Origin: Rhodoferax sp.
GTDB lineage: Bacteria; Pseudomonadota; Gammaproteobacteria; Burkholderiales; Burkholderiaceae_C
Direction of reading: 5' to 3'
Length of the DNA stretch: 41,744 nucleotides
NCBI RefSeq assembly: GCF_025356155.1
Contig: NZ_JANXUQ010000233.1
Span: 1-41,744 of the forward strand
The notes beneath the pieces were generated by a model, which saw only the letters and a list, made by a program, of their open reading frames with translations, was not told the DNA's origin and did no database searches. Both the position numbers and the translations under genes were made by a program. Positions 35,441 to 41,744 of this stretch are shown one piece after another (position 1 is the first letter of the stretch; every line of letters begins with the position of its first letter).

Positions 35441-36238
35441 TCAAAAATTGACCAGCTTGGCGGCGAGGTCTGATTTGAAATACTTTTCGAAAATCCGCCC
35501 CACGGTGCCGTCGGCCCGCATGGCGTTGACAAGAGCCCGCCACTTTTCCTGCTCGGCCTGCGGTATGGCTTTGTTTGACATGATGAGTCCGTGCGGCACT
35601 GCCGGGTCATTGAACTCGATGATGTTGGAGACTTCGCGGATGGCCCGCTCGTCCAGCGCCGGGTAGTCGAAGGGCTCAATGATCATGCCCTGGATGCGGT
35701 TGAGCATCAGCGTCTGGTACAGGGGGTCCAGCCCGCCGGCCTGGCTCACCCGGTCGGCAAGCTGCAGCGTATCCACCAGACGGTTGGCACTTTCACTGTA
35801 ACGAAAGCCCCGAATGACACCCATTTTGAGGGCGGCATTGCGCTCAAAATCGCCCAGACTGGTAACGCCGGAATCCTTGCGTACCAAGAGGTAATACCGG
35901 TTGCTGAAATACCAGGCGAAGCCTGCAAACCGCTCGCGCTGCGCATTGCTGATGCCCGAGGTGCTGAAGTCCAGTGCGCCGGACTCGATGAGTTGCCAAA
36001 TACGGGCCCGGGGCAGGAAGCTGACCGTCACTTTGCATCCGCTTCGGCGGATCAGCTCATCCGCGAAGTCCTTGTCAATGCCCGCGTCCGAGTTTGCGGA
36101 ATATAAGAGTCCATGGTCGTGCAAGGCCAAAGTGAAAGGCCGCATGCACTCGGGTCCGGCGGCGACCGCAGGGCCAGCACCCAAGGTCATAAGTGCGAGC
36201 AGGAAGCCTATACAAAACAAGCGTTGTGAATTCATCAT
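35441..36238 (-). CDS. Periplasmic substrate-binding protein (family 3) next to the CHASE protein
   Basis: 265 residues with a signal peptide (LFCIGFLLALMTLGAGPAVA). SBP_bac_3 features: GIDKDFADELIRRSGCKVTV, IWQLIESGALDFSTSGISNA, and the tail MRADGTVGRIFEKYF. Start chosen at the ATG at 36238 (36235 is the next codon). No permease or ATPase gene is nearby; instead its stop is five bases before the CHASE-GGDEF-EAL gene. It probably works as a sensor subunit rather than in transport (inference). Confidence 0.88.
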   Translation of the reverse strand: MMNSQRLFCIGFLLALMTLGAGPAVAAGPECMRPFTLALHDHGLLYSANSDAGIDKDFADELIRRSGCKVTVSFLPRARIWQLIESGALDFSTSGISNAQRERFAGFAWYFSNRYYLLVRKDSGVTSLGDFERNAALKMGVIRGFRYSESANRLVDTLQLADRVSQAGGLDPLYQTLMLNRIQGMIIEPFDYPALDERAIREVSNIIEFNDPAVPHGLIMSNKAIPQAEQEKWRALVNAMRADGTVGRIFEKYFKSDLAAKLVNF

Positions 36239-36373
36239 TAGCGTGTGCGTGACCACAAACAATACGGTACGCACACTATATGCCTGTATGTCCACCTGTG
36301 GGGGACGTGTGGCTCCATTGGCGCTATAGTGCCACCAAGCGGCGTGCGCCGTATGCCCAGGAGGTAACGCACC

Positions 36374-36706
36374 ATGGCCATCCAACACGCCGTATCCGGT
36401 GAACCCGTCATTGTTCTGCCGCCCGCCAATGCGCCGGGCGAGCGACAAACCGTCGCACTGTTCAAAACCAACGAGCTGGAAGTGATGCGTGTCGTGCTGC
36501 CTGCCGGCAAATCCATGCCCGCGCACAAGGTGGCCGGAGACATCACCGTGCAGTGCCTGGAAGGCAGCATCGCCTTTGTCGGCGAGGGGGGCTCCAGCCA
36601 AGTCCTGGAGGCAGGTGAGTTGTTGTACTTGGATGGCGGTGTGGTGCACAGCCTCACCGGCATCAAAGACGCGTGTGTGCTGGTGCACATCGTGCTGCGC
36701 AAATAA
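36374..36706 (+). CDS. Small cupin-domain protein
   Basis: 110 residues with a strong ribosome site (AGGAGG). The single cupin barrel reads VMRVVLPAGKSMPAHKVAGD, ITVQCLEGSIAFV, LEAGELLYLDGGVVHSLTG. Only one or two of the usual metal histidines remain (H52, H92), so metal binding may be weak. It could bind a small ligand or act as a minor enzyme. It is divergent from the substrate-binding protein gene. Confidence 0.9.
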   Translation: MAIQHAVSGEPVIVLPPANAPGERQTVALFKTNELEVMRVVLPAGKSMPAHKVAGDITVQCLEGSIAFVGEGGSSQVLEAGELLYLDGGVVHSLTGIKDACVLVHIVLRK

Positions 36707-36784
36707 ACGCCCGGGCGTCTATGCGATCACAGTGGATCAGAGAAGCGGTGTGCACGGTGTCGTTGGCTGTCGCCTGCTGTGCGT

Positions 36785-36815
36785 CTTATGCGCTTCTTAT
36801 GCGCTTCTTATGCGC
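36785..36815 (+). repeat. 11-bp tandem repeat, 2.8 copies, at a translation start
   Basis: CTTATGCGCTT is repeated at 36785-36795 and 36796-36806, then partly at 36807-36815 (CTTATGCGC). Each unit contains an ATG, and because 11 is not a multiple of 3 each ATG lies in a different frame. The third is the start of the small gene at 36810. Confidence 0.9.
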
Positions 36816-37043
36816 AAAGCGCTGAAAAAACTGGCACTGGCCGGCCCGTTGGATGGCGTGGATGGTTGGCGTAGTCTGTTTGTCATTGCGGTGGAAGACA
36901 TTGAAGAAGCCAAGGCGCCGGTGGCTGTCGATCCGGTCATCATCAAAGGTGAAATGGTCGCCGAGTTTCACAAGTACTACGGCTCGGCGGCAATGATGGT
37001 GGTCAATGAAGTCCACAAAAAGTTAACCAAGAAAAGCTTTTAA
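36810..37043 (+). CDS. Small hypothetical protein
   Basis: 77 residues: MRKALKKLALAGPLDGVDGW, then LFVIAVEDIEEAKAPVAVDP and MVAEFHKYYGSAAMMVVNEV. No family was named. There is no clear ribosome site because the 11-bp tandem repeat fills that position. An ATG at 36721 begins a signal-like sequence (EAVCTVSLAVACCASYALL) that now ends in a TGA at 36825; loss of one repeat unit would join it in frame to this ORF. Confidence 0.55.
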   Translation: MRKALKKLALAGPLDGVDGWRSLFVIAVEDIEEAKAPVAVDPVIIKGEMVAEFHKYYGSAAMMVVNEVHKKLTKKSF

Positions 37044-37092
37044 CCGGTGAAGCTGTATTGCGCCGGCCGTTTGGCTTCCAGTTGCGTTGCAC

Positions 37093-37482
37093 TCACTGAG
37101 GCTTCGCGCAGCGCTCCGGAAACTTCTTCAAAAATTCACACTGTTTTTTACGCATGAATTGGGTGATGGCCTGCATGCGGGGTGATGCGTCAGTCATACC
37201 GAAGTCGGCTCGTGTGCAGTAGACCGTGTTGCTGGGGCAAACACCTGGGTCCAGGTTGCTGCCGGGTGTGGCTTCAGCTTGCACCATTGACGTTTGCACT
37301 GGCACCGTGCGGTCGCCCTTGATGACCTTGACCGCAGTGTCGCCCTTGTCGCACTGGGTCGCATCAGCATACTTGGTTCCGTCGGGCTTGGTGCAGTTCC
37401 AAAAATAATCGGCTGCCGCGAGGGTAGGGCATGCGGTGGCTGTGAGGACCAGGGCGAAAGCGATGCGGTGACCAAGCTTCAT
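37093..37482 (-). CDS. Small exported DUF4124-like protein
   Basis: 129 residues from the ATG at 37482 (GGAAG six bases upstream). Signal peptide MKLGHRIAFALVLTATACPT ending LAAA. The mature start DYFWNCTKPDGTKYADATQC resembles DUF4124-type modules (YxCxxxDGxxxYxD). More cysteines follow (GVCPSNTVYCTRADFG, KKQCEFLKKFPERC). A periplasmic protein with disulfides; function unknown. Confidence 0.75.
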   Translation of the reverse strand: MKLGHRIAFALVLTATACPTLAAADYFWNCTKPDGTKYADATQCDKGDTAVKVIKGDRTVPVQTSMVQAEATPGSNLDPGVCPSNTVYCTRADFGMTDASPRMQAITQFMRKKQCEFLKKFPERCAKPQ

Positions 37483-37590
37483 TTTGTTCTTCCAATACAG
37501 TAACAGGCACAGCAAACTATACGGCACGCGGCGCTACTGCACTGTCCGTGCGGGCGGCCTGCCTGCCGGCGTAGCAGTTGCTCAAAATAC

Positions 37591-37700
37591 TCCATTTATA
37601 CCCAAAATGGGTTTTTAACGCATTTATTGGTTCCCATCGGAGTCGTATGTTCCGCTAGCCCTCGTGGAATATTCACGGTTAGCTATCAATTGCGTAGCAT
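37591..37700 (-). repeat. Dispersed hairpin repeat, copy 5
   Basis: On the minus strand: GCTACGCAATTGATAGCTAA, then ATATTCCACGAGGGCTAGCG, and further on ACCCATTTTGGGT, the same two-part layout as the copies at 15858 and 18498. Apart from this element, the 37483-37857 interval contains only the cynS leader. Confidence 0.7.
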
Positions 37701-37857
37701 TTTGCGTCGCACCGACTAACACCGAAGGTGCTGCCAATGGCTTTAGGATGTCGGTTGGCACAAGCATTGCTTGCCGTATGGAGGAGACCGTGCCAAGCCA
37801 CTGGCCTTTATTTCCTTCAACCCAAAACCCAAAACCCATATCCCAGGAGTCCGCAGC

Positions 37858-38301
37858 ATGAACCGCATGGAAGTTACCGAAAAGATCATCAGCACCAAAG
37901 TGGCCAAGAGCATCAAATGGGAGGACGTGGCCAAGAAGGTCGGCCTGTCCAAGGAATGGGTCACCGCCGCCTGCCTGGGCCAGATGACGCTGGACGAAAA
38001 ACAGGCCAAAGTCGTCGGCAAGATCTTTGGCCTGACGGCCGAGGAGCAGAAGTGGCTGCAAGTGGTGCCCTACAAAGGCTCGCTGCCCACGCCCGTGCCC
38101 ACTGATCCGCTGATCTACCGCTGGTACGAGATCGTCAGTGTCTACGGCACCACCATCAAGGAGCTGATCCACGAAGAGTTTGGCGACGGCATCATGAGCG
38201 CCATCGATTTCTCCATGGACATCGTACGCCAGCCGGACCCCAAGGGCGACCGCGTGAATGTGGTGCTGTCGGGCAAGTTTTTGCCTTACAAACAGTACTG
38301 A
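37858..38301 (+). CDS. cynS: Cyanate hydratase (cyanase)
   Basis: 147 residues from the ATG at 37858 (CCAGGAG upstream). Cyanase decomposes cyanate with bicarbonate to ammonia and CO2 in the cytoplasm, as a decamer. The catalytic triad is R88, E91 and S114 in LIYRWYEIVSVYG and DGIMSAIDFS (R96, E99, S122 in E. coli). The N-terminal helical DNA-binding-like domain (EDVAKKVGLSKEWVTAACLG) is intact. No cynT or cynR is nearby, so it is a lone cynS. Confidence 0.97.
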   Translation: MNRMEVTEKIISTKVAKSIKWEDVAKKVGLSKEWVTAACLGQMTLDEKQAKVVGKIFGLTAEEQKWLQVVPYKGSLPTPVPTDPLIYRWYEIVSVYGTTIKELIHEEFGDGIMSAIDFSMDIVRQPDPKGDRVNVVLSGKFLPYKQY

Positions 38302-38306
38302 GCTTT

Positions 38307-38587
38307 GTGGGGAGGCCGGGTGCTGAAGTGGTCTGTGTTGTCTTGCCTTTGACCGCGCGAGCGCATGACACTGCCAATCCGAACCTTGTCTACAGCGAGG
38401 TAGTAACCGGTATGCCCCGCGGGGCGATCCAGAGCCGTCCACCCGTTGTTGTGAAGGCAGGGCAGGCGTTCGTAGAGCCGCCGAACGTCAACATGACAGG
38501 TTACAACCGCAGCACGACCGACCCGTTGCGCCTGGTTATTTTCTATGTCAGTGAACCCGATACCCCGTTCCTGGACCCGCTGAACTA
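38307..38587 (+). pseudogene. Decayed periplasmic cupin protein gene
   Basis: The readable part is RAHDTANPNLVYSEVVTGMP, then VVVKAGQAFVEPPNVNMTGY and VIFYVSEPDTPFLDPLN, the start and end of a small exported cupin. Between MPRG and PPVVVKAG the central barrel with the metal-binding histidines is missing. The signal peptide is also damaged: a plausible start at GTG 38320 (LKWSVLSCL) runs into TGA, while the mature frame is one base off. Both defects make a functional product unlikely. It follows cynS. Confidence 0.65.
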
Positions 38588-39487
38588 AGCGCGCGCCTGC
38601 ATCAGCAGTGCGTCAATCTGCGCATCCTTCTCCCGCCACAGCTGCTGCACCCACTGCGAAAACGCTTCGCGGAAAGCCGGGTCTTGCGCATAGTCGCCAG
38701 CCATCAGATGTGGCGGTATGGGCAGGCTGCGCACCCGCACAATGACGCGGCGCAGCTTGCCGCGTAAGAAGTCGGTGAAGCTGATGGGGCCGTCGGGGTA
38801 GACGATAGTCACGTCCAGGATCGCCTGGAACTTGTCGCCCATCGCGTTCAACGCCATGGCCATGCCACCGGCCTTGGGTTTGAGCAAATGGCGGTAGGGC
38901 GATTGCTGCTTGGCGTGTTTGGTCGGTGTGAAGCGTGTGCCTTCCAGGAAGTTCATGACGCTGGTTGGGATCAGCGCATATTTCTCGCAGGCCTTGCGTG
39001 TGGTTTCCTGGTCCTTGCCGCGCATCTCTGGGTGCTTCTTCAGGTAATCCTCAGTGTGGCGGCGCATGAAGGGGAATTCGAGTGCCCACCAGGCCAGGCC
39101 CATCACCGGAACCCAGATCAGCTGTTGCTTCAGAAAAAATTTCAGCAGTGGTATGCGGCGGTTCAACAAGTGCTGCAGCACCAGAATGTCGACCCACGAC
39201 TGGTGGTTGCTGTTGACCATGTACCAGCTGTGCGGGTCCAGGCCGTCCAGGCCTTGCACGTCCCAGGTGGTGCGCTGGGTCAGCGCCATCCACGCGCTGT
39301 TGCCCCAGATCCAGTTTTCGGCAATGCCCAGCAGCATGGGGTCTATGCGCAGGCGCACGGCCTTGAACGGAAGCACCAATTTGAGCGAAGAAAAGATCAG
39401 CAGTATGGGCACCCAGAATAGCGCGTTGAGCACCATCAGCAGGGTCGCAATGGTGAACCTCAAGGGTGACGGCAAAAAGGAGAGCAT
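38585..39487 (-). CDS. PlsC-family acyltransferase (YihG-like)
   Basis: 300 residues from the ATG at 39487. An N-terminal membrane segment (FTIATLLMVLNALFWVPILL) precedes the acyltransferase motifs: NSNHQSWVDILVLQHLL (H-x4-D, motif I), WWALEFPFMRR, FLEGTRFTPTKH (EGTR, motif III) and VTIVYPDGPISF. It should acylate lysophosphatidic acid or a related lipid at the inner membrane. Its stop overlaps the end of the decayed cupin gene by a few bases (convergent). Confidence 0.92.
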   Translation of the reverse strand: MLSFLPSPLRFTIATLLMVLNALFWVPILLIFSSLKLVLPFKAVRLRIDPMLLGIAENWIWGNSAWMALTQRTTWDVQGLDGLDPHSWYMVNSNHQSWVDILVLQHLLNRRIPLLKFFLKQQLIWVPVMGLAWWALEFPFMRRHTEDYLKKHPEMRGKDQETTRKACEKYALIPTSVMNFLEGTRFTPTKHAKQQSPYRHLLKPKAGGMAMALNAMGDKFQAILDVTIVYPDGPISFTDFLRGKLRRVIVRVRSLPIPPHLMAGDYAQDPAFREAFSQWVQQLWREKDAQIDALLMQARA

Positions 39488-39527
39488 GGTGCGCGGGTAT
39501 GGGTTGTTAAGGGCTAGCGCGAGAACT

Positions 39528-39576
39528 GCTATCAATGTAATAGCTGCTTACGCAACTTGGGCGAGGGCTAGAGGCC
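39528..39576 (+). repeat. Dispersed hairpin repeat, copy 6
   Basis: GCTATCAATGTAATAGCTGC, then TTACGCAACTTGGGCGAGGG and CTAGAGGCC. TAGC/GCTA, CTT/AGG and CGC/GCG can pair with small bulges into one hairpin. On the minus strand its CTA supplies the TAG stop of the diguanylate cyclase gene at 39568. Confidence 0.7.
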
Positions 39577-40905
39577 TCTTTCTTGAAAGAAGCACAGCGT
39601 GTTGCGGCCTTGGGCCTTGGCCTCGTACATGGCCATGTCGGCTTGCTTTAGCAGTTCGGCCGCAACCATGGCGCGGCCCAGGAACAGTGTGGCGCCAATG
39701 CTGGGGGTGATGTTGTGCTCCACACCCTTAAGTTGGTAGAGCCCGTTCAGGCTGGCCAGGATTTTCTGGCCCACGGTGGCTGCGTGCAATTTGGCGTCGC
39801 CATGGTCGACGGTCAGGTTCTGGATCAGTACGACGAACTCGTCTCCACCTAGGCGTGCCACGGTGTCTACGGCGCGTATGCATTGCAGCAGGCGCTGCGC
39901 CACCTCTTGCAGCATCAGGTCGCCGACATCGTGGCCATAGGTGTCGTTCAGATCCTTGAACTTGTCTAGGTCGAGAAACAGCAGGGCACCGTAGGTGCTG
40001 TTGCGGTGGCTGGCGGCAAGCGCAGTCTCCAGCCGGTCGCTCAGCATGCGCCGGTTCGGCAGGCCAGTCAGGGTATCGTGGAAGGCCAGGTGTTCAATCG
40101 CCCTGAGCGTGGATTGCAGTTCGGACTGCGTGGCCAGCAGTTCGCCTTCCACCTGTTTGCGCTTGGAGATGTCCATCAGCGTGCCAACCATACGCAGCGG
40201 CTGGCCGTTCTGGTTGAACTGTACGACCTTGCCACGGTTGCCCATCCACACCCAATGGCCGCTGGTATGGCGGGCACGGTATTCGGCTTCGTAGGCGGGC
40301 ACGGCGCCGCTCAGGTGGGCGCGCATGGCCTCCAGCGTGCCGGGCAGGTCGTCGGGGTGGATCAAGTGGCCCCACGCCCGGCCGTGTGTGCTCTCAAGCG
40401 CATCACGGCCCAGCATGGCGCATGAGCGCTCGTCCAGGTAGTAGCCTTTCTCGATGCTGAGGTCGTGGTCCCATCGGCCCAGGTCAGCACCCAGCAGCGC
40501 CAGTTCCAGTTGTTCAGTGGCATCGCGCAGCCGCGCTTCGGTGTCCTTGCGCGCCTGGATGTTGCGCCCCATGCTCAGCACGCCCGTGATGTGTCCGTCT
40601 GCGCCGCGCATGGGGGTTTTGATGACCTCAAAGATGGCTGCGTCCTGGTGGGCGGGTGAAGGCATGGGCCCTTCGATGATGAGCGCTTGCCCAGTCGCGA
40701 TGACGGTGCGGTCCGCCTTCAAGAACTCTTGTGCTAGGGCAGCACCCACCCATTGCGCATCGGCCGTGCCCATGATTTGCGCGGGGGTGGCGCCCAAGTG
40801 TTCTGCAAAGGCGGTGTTGCAGGTCAGGTAGATGCCGTTGGTGTCCTTAAGCCAGACACGGTCGGCTATGGTCTCCAGCAGGTTAGATACATCGCGAGTG
40901 ACCAT
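39568..40905 (-). CDS. PAS-PAS-GGDEF diguanylate cyclase
   Basis: 445 residues, no membrane segment. PAS 1 is about 5-115 (RVWLKDTNGIYLTCNTAFAE), PAS 2 with PAC about 130-255 (HWVWMGNRGKVVQFNQNGQP). GGDEF is near 352 with an inhibition site five residues before it (RAVDTVARLGGDEF). The metal/substrate residues of DLDKFKDLNDTYGHDVGD look intact, so it should make c-di-GMP from GTP. Its GGDEF domain resembles that of the protein at 32712-35435. The stop lies in a dispersed repeat. Confidence 0.95.
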   Translation of the reverse strand: MVTRDVSNLLETIADRVWLKDTNGIYLTCNTAFAEHLGATPAQIMGTADAQWVGAALAQEFLKADRTVIATGQALIIEGPMPSPAHQDAAIFEVIKTPMRGADGHITGVLSMGRNIQARKDTEARLRDATEQLELALLGADLGRWDHDLSIEKGYYLDERSCAMLGRDALESTHGRAWGHLIHPDDLPGTLEAMRAHLSGAVPAYEAEYRARHTSGHWVWMGNRGKVVQFNQNGQPLRMVGTLMDISKRKQVEGELLATQSELQSTLRAIEHLAFHDTLTGLPNRRMLSDRLETALAASHRNSTYGALLFLDLDKFKDLNDTYGHDVGDLMLQEVAQRLLQCIRAVDTVARLGGDEFVVLIQNLTVDHGDAKLHAATVGQKILASLNGLYQLKGVEHNITPSIGATLFLGRAMVAAELLKQADMAMYEAKAQGRNTLCFFQERGL

Positions 40906-40928
40906 ACTTAAAACCCCGCAAACCTTCT

Positions 40929-41705
40929 CTACTTGAGGCTGCCTGACAGGAACTGCTGCAGCCGCTCGCTCTTGGGCGCCGCCAGCACCGTGGCCGGGTG
41001 GCCCTGCTCCTCAATCAGGCCCTTGTGCAAGAAGATCAGGTGTTTGGATACCTCGCGCGCAAAGCCCATTTCGTGCGTCACCACCACCATGGTGCGGCCT
41101 TCTTGCGCCAGGGTCTTCATGACCTTCAGCACCTCGGACACCAGTTCAGGGTCCAGTGCACTGGTGGGCTCGTCGAACAGCATGACCTCGGGCTCCATGG
41201 CCAGCGCGCGCGCTATGGCCACGCGCTGCTGCTGGCCGCCACTGAGGTGCGCGGGGTAGCTGTCTTCCTTGCCCTCCAGGCCGACCTTGGCCAGGTATTT
41301 GCGGGCGGTCGCAATGGCCTGGTCTTTGGGCACGCCCAGCACGTGGACGGGTGCCTCAATGATGTTCTGCAGCACCGTCATGTGCGCCCACAGGTTGAAG
41401 TGCTGGAACACCATTGCCAGCTTGGTGCGCAGGCGGGCCAACTGCTTGGGGTCTGCGGCACCCAGTTCGCCGTTGGCTTGCTTGACCAGATTCAGCGCCT
41501 CACCGGCTACCGCGATGCTGCCTTCGTGCGGCTTCTCCAAAAGGTTGATGCAGCGCAGAAAAGTGCTCTTGCCCGAGCCCGAGCTGCCAATGATGCTGAT
41601 GACATCGCCCGCATGGGCCGACAGGGACACTCCTTTGAGCACCTCGTTGGCGCCAAAGCGTTTGTGGATATTGTCGACCTGGAGTTTGAGCGGCTGTGGC
41701 GTCAT
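40929..41705 (-). CDS. hisP: Histidine/polar amino-acid ABC transporter ATPase
   Basis: 258 residues. Walker [10 protein letters not shown] (40-48), Q-loop Q101 ([14 protein letters not shown]), signature LSGGQQQR (154-161), Walker [14 protein letters not shown] (174 on), then the H-loop [13 protein letters not shown]. The insertion [20 protein letters not shown] and the ending [11 protein letters not shown] are close to E. coli HisP. It energises uptake of histidine, arginine or similar amino acids; the permease and binding-protein genes would lie beyond the right edge, upstream in the operon. Confidence 0.95.
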   Translation of the reverse strand: MTPQPLKLQVDNIHKRFGANEVLKGVSLSAHAGDVISIIGSSGSGKSTFLRCINLLEKPHEGSIAVAGEALNLVKQANGELGAADPKQLARLRTKLAMVFQHFNLWAHMTVLQNIIEAPVHVLGVPKDQAIATARKYLAKVGLEGKEDSYPAHLSGGQQQRVAIARALAMEPEVMLFDEPTSALDPELVSEVLKVMKTLAQEGRTMVVVTHEMGFAREVSKHLIFLHKGLIEEQGHPATVLAAPKSERLQQFLSGSLK

Positions 41706-41744
41706 AGAAGGGAGAAGTAGGATATTGGTCCAAAACGGTGCTGG

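Noticed and set aside
36785..36815. A CRISPR-like or longer tandem array
   Set aside because: Units are only 11 bp, contiguous and without spacers; it is a short tandem repeat.

Overview
The window looks like an accessory-rich stretch of a Burkholderiales chromosome, most likely Comamonadaceae (Rhodoferax/Acidovorax/Polaromonas type). This rests on the high GC content, the style of the proteins (ECF sigma factor plus YCII pair, HisP, FadH with a PadR regulator, YceI with cytochrome b561) and a dispersed intergenic repeat ending in GAGGGCTAGAGG. No rRNA, tRNA or CRISPR array was recognised. Assignments come from reading translations and recalling families; no search was run.

Left part (1-8.7 kb): a large minus-strand protein leaves the window at base 1. 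It joins a HigA-type helix-turn-helix to a putative nuclease/NTPase and is a candidate defence gene. Next come a LysR fragment and a broken medium-chain oxidoreductase (2070-2836). A block of exported proteins follows: a periplasmic protein, a DUF1566-like lipoprotein, an 874-residue Kelch membrane protein and its overlapping partner. A second, 5'-truncated copy of the same oxidoreductase closes the block at 8135-8720. The two copies share a 328-bp direct repeat of about 96% identity, so the 5.3 kb between them looks like an integrated segment.

Middle part (8.7-26.6 kb): a 900-residue fusion of a RetSat-like flavoprotein, a ferredoxin reductase and a [2Fe-2S] ferredoxin is divergent from a MarR regulator with two palindromic operators. 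After it come an M48 protease, a BRO/DinD protein, a membrane protein, a small lipoprotein, an ECF sigma/YCII pair embedded among gene fragments, a thioesterase, an AraC regulator with a VOC protein (split by a 96-codon ORF between direct repeats), a TPR/cytochrome b561/YceI operon, and small metabolic genes. A cupin-AraC regulator is divergent from a periplasmic protein and an AhpD-like protein.

Right part (26.6-41.7 kb): an intact IS21-family element with a 6-bp target duplication; PadR divergent from fadH across two operators; a SnoaL-like protein; a substrate-binding protein next to a CHASE-PAS-GGDEF-EAL protein; a cupin; a small gene whose start lies in an 11-bp tandem repeat; cyanase followed by a decayed cupin gene; a PlsC-type acyltransferase; a PAS-GGDEF cyclase; and hisP.

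The most unusual feature is repeated gene debris: partial direct duplications bracket inserted genes at three places, several genes carry internal deletions, and six copies of one dispersed hairpin repeat sit at gene ends and junctions.
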